Shown here one piece after another: positions 25,527 to 33,075 of a stretch of 64,000 bases of DNA. The stretch spans positions 620,001 to 684,000 of the forward strand of contig OZ253666.1 of assembly GCA_965263305.1 (NCBI GenBank). Direction: 5' to 3'. The stretch is from MED-G105 sp965263305. GTDB taxonomy: Bacteria; Pseudomonadota; Alphaproteobacteria; Caulobacterales; Parvularculaceae. A program made the position numbers and the translations under genes. The notes under the pieces are model-generated. The model made no database searches. It was given only the letters and a program-made list of their open reading frames with translations, and was not told the origin of the DNA. Each line of letters starts with the position of its first letter. Positions within the stretch are counted from its first letter, which is position 1.

Positions 25527-25865
25527 ATGAAAAAGATTGAAGCCATCATCAAGCCGTTCAAACTCGACGACGTCAAGGAAGCCCTGCAAGAGATTGGTCT
25601 TCTCGGCATGACCGCCATCGATGCGCGGGGGTTTGGCCGCCAAAAAGGCCACACTGAGCTCTATCGCGGCGCCGAGTATGTGGTGGATTTTTTGCCTAAG
25701 GTGAAAATAGAACTGGTGCTTCCCGACGGGCAGGTTGATGCGGCCGTCACCGCCATCGCCAACGCGGCCCATTCCGGAAGAATCGGCGACGGTAAGATTT
25801 TCGTCACCCCCGTCGATGACGCGATCAGAATCAGAACCGGCGAACGCGGCGAAGAGGCCGTCTGA
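25527..25865 (+). CDS. glnB: Nitrogen regulatory protein PII
   Basis: A 112-aa PII protein. MKKIEAIIKPFKLDDVKEAL is the canonical start, so the ATG at 25527 is used instead of the upstream ORF start at 25470. The T-loop has the uridylylation Tyr51 in RGAEYVVDFLPK. VDDAIRIRTGERGEEAV is the usual C-terminal nucleotide loop. It senses 2-oxoglutarate and ATP/ADP and controls GlnE, NtrB and glutamine synthetase upstream of glnA. Divergent from nnrD. Confidence 0.95.
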   Translation: MKKIEAIIKPFKLDDVKEALQEIGLLGMTAIDARGFGRQKGHTELYRGAEYVVDFLPKVKIELVLPDGQVDAAVTAIANAAHSGRIGDGKIFVTPVDDAIRIRTGERGEEAV

Positions 25866-26148
25866 CAACGGCTCCCAGTCAATTCGTCTCATTCGCACCA
25901 GCAGCACGATGTGGCATTTTCCTCCAATATCAGTCGATTAAACCCAGCAGCAAGGGTCGTTCACAGCGCTATTTTGGCGCCTCCAGCCCATTTGAGTTGT
26001 GCAGCGCAATATTTGCGGTCATAGTGCCGGTAGTGTTCAAACGTTGAGCAAACCTCGGTGACGCTCGCGCACATGAATGGGCGCTTAGCCGATAAGCCCC
26101 TTTAATAAAGAAGCCCGAAATCCCAAGGGCGCATTTTGGAGTTAGAAA

Positions 26149-27555
26149 ATGTCAGCAAACGCTGTTTTGAAAATGATGAAAGAGAAAGACGTTCGGTTCG
26201 TTGATCTCAGGTTCACTGATCCACGAGGCAAATGGCAGCACGTCACGTTCGACAAAAGCATGATCGACGAAGCCTTTTTTGAAGAGGGCTCCATGTTCGA
26301 CGGGTCTTCTATCGCCGGTTGGAAAGCCATCAACGAATCCGACATGATTTTGATGCCAGAGACGGAGACGGCGTTTCTCGATCCGTTTTTCGCGCAGCCG
26401 ACCTTGGCGATTTTCTGCGACATTCTCGAGCCAGCGACGGGGCAGCCCTACAGTCGCGACCCACGGACAACGGCGAAAGCAGCGGAAGCTTATTTACAGT
26501 CCAGCGGGATCGGAGACATTGCCTATTTTGGTCCGGAAGCTGAGTTTTTTGTATTCGACGATGTCCGCTTCGCGGTAGAACAGCACAACACAGGCTTTTC
26601 GATCGATTCCAAAGAAGGTCCGTACAACTCTGGCACCGCCTATGAAGAAGGCAATCTAGGCCACCGCCCGGGACCAAAGGGCGGTTACTTCCCTGTACCG
26701 CCGGTCGATAGCGAACAAGATATGCGCAACGAAATGTTGGCTGTCATGGGCGATCTCGGCATGGCGCCAGAAAAACACCACCACGAGGTGGCGCCGTCAC
26801 AGCACGAGTTGGGTATGAAATTCGATCGCCTGGTTTCCATGGCTGACAAGATGCAGATGTATAAATACGTCGTGCAGCAGGTCGCCCACTCCTACGGCAA
26901 ATCAGCGACCTTTATGCCGAAGCCCGTCAACAACGATAACGGCTCAGGCATGCACGTTCACCAGTCAATCTGGAAAGACGGCAAACCAGCGTTCGCCGGT
27001 GATCGCTATGCGGATCTCTCGGAAACCTGCCTCTATTACATCGGCGGGATCATCAAACACGCCCGGGCAATCAATGCATTCGCCAACGCCTCAACGAACT
27101 CCTATAAGCGCCTCGTCCCTGGCTTTGAGGCGCCGGTGCTTCTCGCATACTCCGCGCGTAACCGCTCCGCGTCCATTCGTATTCCATGGGTTGCGTCACC
27201 GAAAGCAAAACGCCTTGAAACTCGTTTCCCGGACGCCGCTGGTAACCCTTACCTCACCTACGCCGCCCTTCTGATGGCTGGTCTCGATGGGATTGAAAAC
27301 AAAATCCACCCGGGCGATCCGATGGACAAGGATCTTTATGATCTGCCTGCAGAAGAACTCCAGGACATCCCAACGGTTTGCGCCTCCCTTGATGAAGCGC
27401 TTGATGCGCTGGATAAGGATCGCGAGTTCCTCAAGAAAGGCAATGTGTTCAACGATGATCAGATTGACGCCTATATCGAGCTAAAAGAAGAAGAGACAGA
27501 GCGCTTGAACACGACGCCGCATCCGGTCGAGTTCGCGATGTATTTCTCATCGTAA
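26149..27555 (+). CDS. glnA: Glutamine synthetase type I
   Basis: A 468-aa GSI-beta. Key segments: EEGSMFDGSSIAGWK, EFFVFDDVRF, HHHEVAPSQHELGMKFD (metal ligands), NGSGMHVHQSIWKDG, KRLVPGFEAPV and the adenylylation-site motif DLYDLPAEE (the Tyr modified by GlnE). Makes glutamine from glutamate, ammonia and ATP. It is separated from glnB by 283 bp, which hold no recognised NtrC or sigma54 site. It ends with a strong terminator. Confidence 0.97.
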   Translation: MSANAVLKMMKEKDVRFVDLRFTDPRGKWQHVTFDKSMIDEAFFEEGSMFDGSSIAGWKAINESDMILMPETETAFLDPFFAQPTLAIFCDILEPATGQPYSRDPRTTAKAAEAYLQSSGIGDIAYFGPEAEFFVFDDVRFAVEQHNTGFSIDSKEGPYNSGTAYEEGNLGHRPGPKGGYFPVPPVDSEQDMRNEMLAVMGDLGMAPEKHHHEVAPSQHELGMKFDRLVSMADKMQMYKYVVQQVAHSYGKSATFMPKPVNNDNGSGMHVHQSIWKDGKPAFAGDRYADLSETCLYYIGGIIKHARAINAFANASTNSYKRLVPGFEAPVLLAYSARNRSASIRIPWVASPKAKRLETRFPDAAGNPYLTYAALLMAGLDGIENKIHPGDPMDKDLYDLPAEELQDIPTVCASLDEALDALDKDREFLKKGNVFNDDQIDAYIELKEEETERLNTTPHPVEFAMYFSS

Positions 27556-27575
27556 CGACAGCTTCTTTGCGAACG

Positions 27576-27607
27576 AAAAAGGCGGCGCATCAGCGCCGCC
27601 TTTTTTA
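27576..27607 (+). terminator. Rho-independent terminator of glnA
   Basis: GGCGGCGC (27581-27588), loop ATCA, GCGCCGCC (27593-27600), then six T. A 5' A-run gives possible function on the other strand too. Confidence 0.93.
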
Positions 27608-27629
27608 TTTTGGGGTAAACCCCCTGCAT

Positions 27630-27671
27630 AAAAAAACCGCGCTGCGTTCCAACGAGGAAAGCACAACGCGG
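27630..27671 (-). terminator. Second (distal) terminator of aceA
   Basis: An imperfect stem (CCGCGTTGTG against CGCAGCGCGG on the minus strand), followed by seven T (27630-27636). It backs up the terminator at 27677-27713. Confidence 0.6.
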
Positions 27672-27676
27672 AAAGG

Positions 27677-27713
27677 AAAAAAGGAACCGCCCTTTTATTG
27701 ATCGAGCGGTTCC
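27677..27713 (-). terminator. Terminator of aceA
   Basis: Minus strand: GGAACCGC (27706-27713 region) pairs with GCGGTTCC (27683-27690), followed by six T (27677-27682). It lies 15 bp past the aceA stop. Confidence 0.85.
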
Positions 27714-27727
27714 CGAGCCACGCTCAA

Positions 27728-29335
27728 TTAAGCGACGTCTTCCATCGCAAACTGGTTCATGGTGTTGTCTTTGCCGCCGGCTTTTAGGGCCGCATCGCCA
27801 GCGAAGTACTCTTTGTGATCATCGCCGATATCGGAGCCCGCCATGTTCTGGTGCTTCACGCAGGCGATGCCCTGACGGATCTCCTCGCGTTGAACGTTCT
27901 TGACGTAGCCGAGCATCGCCGCGTCACCGAAGTACTCCTTGGCGAGATTATCCGTGGATAGCGCCGCTGTATGGTAGGTCGGCAACGTGATGAGGTGATG
28001 GAAGATCCCGGCGCGCTTTGATCCGTCGCGCTGGAAGGTGCGGATTTTTTCATCCGCTTCGGCGGCAAGTTCGCTGTCGTCATAATCGACGCTCATAAGT
28101 TTGTCGCGATCATAGGCCGAAACGTCTTTGCCTTCTTTCTCCCAGGCATCGAAAACCTGCTGGCGGAAGTTCAACGTCCAATTGAACGATGGAGAGTTAT
28201 TGTAGACAAGCTTCGCATTCGGCACCGCTTCGCGAATTCGGTCCACCATACCGGCGATCTGCTCCACATGAGGCTTTTCGGTTTCGATCCACAGTAGGTC
28301 CGCCCCGTTTTGCAGCGACGTGATGCAGTCGAGAACACAACGGTCTTCACCGGTGCCTTGACGGAACTGGAAAAGGTTTGACGGCAAACGCTTCGGACGC
28401 ATCAGTTTGCCGTCGCGCTTAATGACAACATCGCTTGGCGACAATTCTTCCGGCGTTACCTCCTCGCAATCGAGGAAGGCGTTGTATTGATCGCCAATAT
28501 CGCCAGGCTCTTTTGAAAATGCGATCTGCTTGGTCAAGCCAGCGCCAAGGGAATCCGTCCGTGTTACGATAACCCCGTCTTCAACGCCAAGCTCAAGGAA
28601 GGCGTAGCGGCAAGCACGCACCTTTGCGATGAAATCTTCGTGGGGAACGGTGACTTTGCCATCCTGGTGGCCGCACTGCTTTTCATCCGAAACCTGGTTC
28701 TCGATCTGGAGAGCGCAGGCGCCAGCCTCAATCATTTTCTTCGCCAGGAGATAGGTCGCCTCTGCGTTCCCGAAACCAGCGTCGATATCAGCGATGATCG
28801 GGACAATATGGGTCTTGTGCTGGTCGACTTCTGCCTGCAGCTGTTGCGCTTTCGCCTGATCGCCGGCATCGCGCGCGGCGTCAATCTCACGGAAGAGACC
28901 GCCTAATTCGCGGGCATCAGCTTGGCGTAGGAACGTATAAAGCTCTTCGATCAGCGCCGGGACAGAGGTTTTCTCGTGCATGGACTGATCAGGCAATGGG
29001 CCGAAATCAGAGCGAAGCGCCGCGACCATCCAACCGGAGAGGTAGAGGTACCGACCTTTGGTTTCCCCGAAATGCTTTTTGATGGAGATCATTTTTTGCT
29101 GGCCGATAAACCCGTGCCAGCAGCCGAGGGATTGGGTGTAGTTCGCAGGATCGGCGTCATAGGCGGCCATATCCTCGCGCATGATTTTCGCGGTGTATCG
29201 GGCGATATCGAGGCCGGTGCGGAAGCGGTTCTGGGCGCGCATCCGCGCGGCTGCTTCAGGGCTGATCCCATCCCACGAGCCGTCTTGGCTTTTGATCAAT
29301 TGGGCAATGCTATTGAAGTCTTCTTGAAAGGTCAT
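27728..29335 (-). CDS. aceA: Isocitrate lyase (Pseudomonas-type, about 530 aa)
   Basis: A 535-aa protein belonging to the long ICL group found in Pseudomonas. The active-site loop reads K-Q-C-G-H-Q (SDEKQCGHQDGK). Also present are GVIVTRTDSLGAGLTKQI, RCVLDCITSLQNGADLLWIETEKPH and VYNNSPSFNWTLNFRQQVF. The C-terminus HQNMAGSDIGDDHKEYFAGD is typical. It splits isocitrate to glyoxylate and succinate in the glyoxylate shunt for growth on acetate or fatty acids. Preceded by a perfect palindrome (29466-29484); followed by tandem terminators. Confidence 0.96.
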   Translation of the reverse strand: MTFQEDFNSIAQLIKSQDGSWDGISPEAAARMRAQNRFRTGLDIARYTAKIMREDMAAYDADPANYTQSLGCWHGFIGQQKMISIKKHFGETKGRYLYLSGWMVAALRSDFGPLPDQSMHEKTSVPALIEELYTFLRQADARELGGLFREIDAARDAGDQAKAQQLQAEVDQHKTHIVPIIADIDAGFGNAEATYLLAKKMIEAGACALQIENQVSDEKQCGHQDGKVTVPHEDFIAKVRACRYAFLELGVEDGVIVTRTDSLGAGLTKQIAFSKEPGDIGDQYNAFLDCEEVTPEELSPSDVVIKRDGKLMRPKRLPSNLFQFRQGTGEDRCVLDCITSLQNGADLLWIETEKPHVEQIAGMVDRIREAVPNAKLVYNNSPSFNWTLNFRQQVFDAWEKEGKDVSAYDRDKLMSVDYDDSELAAEADEKIRTFQRDGSKRAGIFHHLITLPTYHTAALSTDNLAKEYFGDAAMLGYVKNVQREEIRQGIACVKHQNMAGSDIGDDHKEYFAGDAALKAGGKDNTMNQFAMEDVA

Positions 29336-29465
29336 GGCTGTCGTTCCGAATTAAATGCGCCCCGAGCGGGGAATTTTGTCTTGGTATTAAGAAAAACCAT
29401 CGATGCTGCGGGTGCGCAACGCCGACAATGTTGGGTTGTAAAAAATAACCGGCAAAAATTGTAAA

Positions 29466-29484
29466 TTTGTAAACTATTTACAAA
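29466..29484. promoter_or_regulatory. Palindromic operator TTTGTAAACTATTTACAAA upstream of aceA
   Basis: A perfect 8-bp inverted repeat with a 3-base centre, about 130 bp before the aceA ATG, with further half-sites beside it (TTGTAAA at 29459-29465, CTTTACA at 29491-29497). It resembles the TTTGCAAA core bound by RamB/ScfR-type regulators of glyoxylate-shunt genes. The regulator is not encoded here. Confidence 0.5.
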
Positions 29485-29587
29485 AATAGCTTTACAGTTT
29501 TGGGGGCGCGAAAGCGGAAATTATCGCGCATCCCGTGAGCGTCTGCCCGACGGCACTATCCAGATAAACTCTAAAAAATAGCGAATA

Positions 29588-30601
29588 CTATTTTTCGTAC
29601 TTGTTCAATGTTTGCTCGATCCGCCCGAAGATCGATTTACCCGCCGCATCTAACATGTCGATCTCCACACGGTCGCCAAAACGCATAAAGGGCGTTTTCG
29701 GCGCGCCGTCGCGGATTGTTTCGATCATCCGAATTTCAGCGATGCAGGAATATCCGGCGCCGCCATCGGCGACAGGCTTGCCGGGCCCGCCCTCTAACTT
29801 GTTCGATACAGTACCGGAACCGATGATCGTGCCGGCGCAAAGCGGGCGGGTTTTGGCGGCGTGGGCGATCAATTGACCAAAATCAAACGTCATGTCGACG
29901 CCGGCGTCCGCCCGACCAAACTCGCTATCGTTCAATCTGACCAATAAAGGCAAATGCAATTTCCCGTCCCGCCACGCATCGCCCAGAGCGTCGGGCGTTA
30001 CCGCACAGGGGCTGAACGCTGAGGATGGTTTCGACTGAAAAAAACCGAAGCCCTTAGCCAATTCGCCGGGGATGAGACCGCGCAAGGATACGTCATTGAC
30101 GATCATCAAAAGGCGGATATGCGACAGCGCTTCTGCGGGCGTGACGCCCATGGGCACATCGCCTGTGATAATGGCGACCTCCCCCTCCATATCGACGCCA
30201 AACTCTTCATCTTGGGGCATGAGGATGTCATCGCGCGGCCCCAAAAAGCTGTCTGAGCCGCCTTGATACATCAGGGGGTTTGTCCAGAAACTCTCAGGCA
30301 TTTCCGCGCCGCGGGCTTTGCGCACCAACTCCACATGATTGACATAGGCCGACCCATCAGCCCACTGAAAAGCACGCGGCAGGGGCGAGGCGCAATCACG
30401 CTCATGGAAGCGCTCCAATGGCACAGACCCAACCTCGACCCCATGGGCGAGTTCGCGAAGGCCGGGCTCCACGCGATCCCAATCATCAAGCGCCCCTTGC
30501 AAGGTAGATGCGACGCGCGAAGCATCGGTGCATTGGGTGAGATCATTGGAGACCACCACAAGGCGGCCATCGCGGTGAGATTTAAGAGAGGCGAGCTTCA
30601 T
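29588..30601 (-). CDS. Fumarylacetoacetate hydrolase (FAH) family protein
   Basis: A 337-aa FAH-fold enzyme. The metal-binding acidic cluster is in EEFGVDMEGEVAIITGDVP (E-x-E...D pattern). NDVSLRGLIPGELAKGFGFFQSKPSSAFSPCAVTPD and AGTIIGSGTVSNKLEGGPGKPVADGG fit the fumarylacetoacetase-like branch that cleaves C-C bonds of beta-diketo acids, as in tyrosine/homogentisate breakdown. It lies downstream of VOC and DUF6980 genes on the same strand, probably as one unit. No homogentisate dioxygenase or other tyrosine genes are in the window. Confidence 0.82.
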   Translation of the reverse strand: MKLASLKSHRDGRLVVVSNDLTQCTDASRVASTLQGALDDWDRVEPGLRELAHGVEVGSVPLERFHERDCASPLPRAFQWADGSAYVNHVELVRKARGAEMPESFWTNPLMYQGGSDSFLGPRDDILMPQDEEFGVDMEGEVAIITGDVPMGVTPAEALSHIRLLMIVNDVSLRGLIPGELAKGFGFFQSKPSSAFSPCAVTPDALGDAWRDGKLHLPLLVRLNDSEFGRADAGVDMTFDFGQLIAHAAKTRPLCAGTIIGSGTVSNKLEGGPGKPVADGGAGYSCIAEIRMIETIRDGAPKTPFMRFGDRVEIDMLDAAGKSIFGRIEQTLNKYEK

Positions 30602-30652
30602 TGTGTTTCTTTCTTTTTTTGGCGAAGGACACTCATCTGTTCACTGAATAGA

Positions 30653-31024
30653 TCAGCGATCGCGGTCCAACTCCGTGCAAAATATCAGTCGATTTCCGAA
30701 AGGATCATTGATCGCCATTTCACGATATCCCCAGGGTTGTTCCTCAACGCCCGGGCGCGCATGGTTTGTTTTTTTCTCGTTCAGATGTCGGCAAAATGAG
30801 TCAACATCCACCATCTCAATGCGCAGGCTCGCCCCAGGACTTGCATCGCCGTAATGCTCCGACAGATGAATAACACACGCCCCTCGCGTGACGCCCATAT
30901 ATAGCGGCGCCGTTGGTTCGAAACGGTGTTCAAATAGAAGCTCAAACTCCAGAAATTCGAGATAAAACGCTTTCGCGAGGGTCTCGTCGAAGCTGCGTAA
31001 AATCGGGATCATCGAACCGAACAT
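30653..31024 (-). CDS. VOC-superfamily (glyoxalase / bleomycin-resistance-like) protein
   Basis: A 123-aa single VOC domain: IPILRSFDETLAKAFYLEFLEFELLFEHRFE (beta-alpha start), GACVIHLSEHYGD, and the end WGYREMAINDPFGNRLIFC. The layout (IHLSEHHGD-like) matches proteins often annotated as bleomycin-resistance or glyoxalase family. AGGGG lies 6 bases before the ATG. Substrate unknown. Confidence 0.8.
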   Translation of the reverse strand: MFGSMIPILRSFDETLAKAFYLEFLEFELLFEHRFEPTAPLYMGVTRGACVIHLSEHYGDASPGASLRIEMVDVDSFCRHLNEKKTNHARPGVEEQPWGYREMAINDPFGNRLIFCTELDRDR

Positions 31025-31033
31025 GAACGGCCC

Positions 31034-31276
31034 CTATTTCTCTGGCGCTGCCGGCGCCGCCCCCAGGCGGGCGCCGCACCAAGGGCAATTATTGATCAGC
31101 ACAACATTGCGCTCACCGTCACGCACAATCAGCGCGAAGCGATCAAGCCCCTCGTTATAGGCGATGAGACTATCAGGACAGTCGAACGGGTCATCATAGG
31201 TCTCAGAATCTATTTGCAGCGCCGCGCGCATCATATCGCAGCATAGCGTATCAGGATTTGGATGTTGGGTTTTCAA
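31034..31276 (-). CDS. DUF6980 family protein
   Basis: A small protein with the DUF6980 pattern: CCDMM near the start, YDDPFDCPDSLIAYNE in the middle, and VVLINNCPWCGARLG at the end. Paired cysteines (CC, CPWC) suggest a metal site. The start is uncertain: TTG at 31276 has AAGAAAG 7 bases upstream and gives 80 aa; TTG at 31324 gives 96 aa without a clear site. Function unknown. 9 bp before the VOC gene, same strand. Confidence 0.65.
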   Translation of the reverse strand: MKTQHPNPDTLCCDMMRAALQIDSETYDDPFDCPDSLIAYNEGLDRFALIVRDGERNVVLINNCPWCGARLGAAPAAPEK

Positions 31277-31544
31277 CGAAGAACTTTCTTGATGAGATGC
31301 GCTAAAATTCGATACATGGCCCAAAGGTAACTGATGTTACTAATTGCGCAACCCCATCGTAAGCGCGATAAACAAGGCCGCCAGCCGCCCATAAAAAGGA
31401 CCAAACGGCCTACATGATCAAGGCGCTATCAAGGCCCCGTGAACGCGCGCCCCGCGCCGGAATTCCACCCTTGTCGGAATGGCCGGTAACAGCCATATCA
31501 TCGCGAGCATTTTACAACCAACCGAAAAAGAGAATGAGAGCGTC

Positions 31545-32486
31545 ATGAAAACGCGCGTTTTGATTATCGGGTCCGGCGCCGCCGGCCTTACCGCCGCCAT
31601 TTACACTGCCCGCGCCGGCCTAAAACCGGTCGTTGTCCATGGCATCCAACCGGGCGGCCAGATGACGATCACAACGGAAGTCGAAAATTACCCCGGCTTT
31701 GCCGATGTCATCCAAGGACCCTGGCTGATGGAGCAAATGCAAAAACAGGCCGAACATGTCGGTGCTGAATTTGTCGCCGATATTATTACGGATGTGGATC
31801 TCACCAAGCAGCCCTTCACCCTAAAAGGCGATGGCGGTGAACTTTATGAAACGGACGCGCTGATCATCGCCACCGGCGCTCAAGCGAAATGGCTCGGCTT
31901 GCCGTCGGAGGAAAAATTCCAAGGCTTCGGCGTCTCCGCCTGCGCAACCTGCGACGGGTTCTTTTACCGCAATAAAGATGTGATCGTCGTCGGCGGCGGC
32001 AATACTGCGGTTGAAGAGGCCCTCTACCTGTCTGGATTGGCGAAATCCGTCACTGTCGTGCACCGCCGGGACAGTTTCCGTGCAGAGAAAATTCTGCAGG
32101 ACCGGTTATTCGCCAAAGAAAACGTGAACATCGTGTGGGATCATGTTGTCGACGAAATTTTGGGGGACACCGAACCTTTGGGCGTCACCGGCGCGCGGTT
32201 GAAGAACTTCAACACGGGCGAAACCCATAACGTTGAAGTCGACGGCGTTTTTGTCGCCATCGGCCACCAACCGGCGACATCTTTATTTACCGATAAATTA
32301 CCGATGAAACATAACGGATATATTGTCACCGAACCGGATTCGACGGCAACGACGATCGAAGGCGTCTACGCCGCCGGCGATGTGACCGATGATATTTATC
32401 GCCAAGCCGTCACCGCCGCTGGCATGGGATGCATGGCGGCGCTAGAAGCCGAACGCTTTTTGGCCGGGCGCGAATTAGGAGCCTAA
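31545..32486 (+). CDS. trxB: Thioredoxin reductase
   Basis: A 313-aa low-Mr TrxR. FAD-binding GSGAAGLTAAIYTARAG, redox-active CATC in SACATCDGFF (about residue 138), NADPH-binding VVGGGNTAVEEALYL, and second FAD motif VYAAGDVTDDIYRQAVTAAGMGC. It reduces thioredoxin with NADPH. The ATG at 31545 is used: it begins the Rossmann strand KTRVLIIGSG and has GAGAG upstream, while the ORF extends 22 codons further without homology. Confidence 0.96.
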   Translation: MKTRVLIIGSGAAGLTAAIYTARAGLKPVVVHGIQPGGQMTITTEVENYPGFADVIQGPWLMEQMQKQAEHVGAEFVADIITDVDLTKQPFTLKGDGGELYETDALIIATGAQAKWLGLPSEEKFQGFGVSACATCDGFFYRNKDVIVVGGGNTAVEEALYLSGLAKSVTVVHRRDSFRAEKILQDRLFAKENVNIVWDHVVDEILGDTEPLGVTGARLKNFNTGETHNVEVDGVFVAIGHQPATSLFTDKLPMKHNGYIVTEPDSTATTIEGVYAAGDVTDDIYRQAVTAAGMGCMAALEAERFLAGRELGA

Positions 32487-32488
32487 TA

Positions 32489-32992
32489 ATGACGCAAGAA
32501 ACCGCGATCCTCGCCGGGGGCTGCTTTTGGGGGATGGAAGACCTCTTCCGGAAACGCCCCGGCGTTCTTGACACCGAAGTTGGGTATACAGGCGGCGCCC
32601 TTGACAATCCGACGTATAATGACGTTAAAAAAGGAACGACGGGGCACGCCGAATCCATCAAAATCGCTTATGATCCGAGCGCAACGTCCTACCGGGCGCT
32701 TTTGGAATTCTTTTTCCAAATCCACGATCCGACGACGGTGGATCGCCAAGGTAATGATGTCGGGTCCCAATACCGCTCAGCGATTTTCTACCTCGACGAG
32801 GCGCAAAGACAAGAAGCGGAAAAAATCATTGCTGAAATTGATGCATCGGATCGTTGGCCCGGTCAGGTTGCAACGCAGGTCGTCGCCGCTGGTCCTTTCC
32901 ACCGGGCGGAAGATTTCCACCAAGATTATCTTATCGAATACCCGAACGGCTATACCTGCCATTTTATTCGGCCTGAATGGTCACTAGCGTAA
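32489..32992 (+). CDS. msrA: Peptide methionine-(S)-sulfoxide reductase MsrA
   Basis: A 167-aa MsrA with the catalytic GCFWGMED (nucleophilic Cys), GYTGG, GHAESIKIAYDP, FFQIHDPTT and FHRAEDFHQDYL. Repairs oxidised methionine using thioredoxin. ATG 32489 has AGGAG 7 bases upstream and starts 2 bp after the trxB stop, so reductant supply and repair enzyme are co-expressed. No second domain (MsrB) is present. Confidence 0.96.
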   Translation: MTQETAILAGGCFWGMEDLFRKRPGVLDTEVGYTGGALDNPTYNDVKKGTTGHAESIKIAYDPSATSYRALLEFFFQIHDPTTVDRQGNDVGSQYRSAIFYLDEAQRQEAEKIIAEIDASDRWPGQVATQVVAAGPFHRAEDFHQDYLIEYPNGYTCHFIRPEWSLA

Positions 32993-33075
32993 CGCGTAAA
33001 ATTTTGCGAGCGCGGCGGACACCGCCGCCATTTCACCCGGTTTCAGTCAGCAACCTCATACGGCGAACGAGCGAC

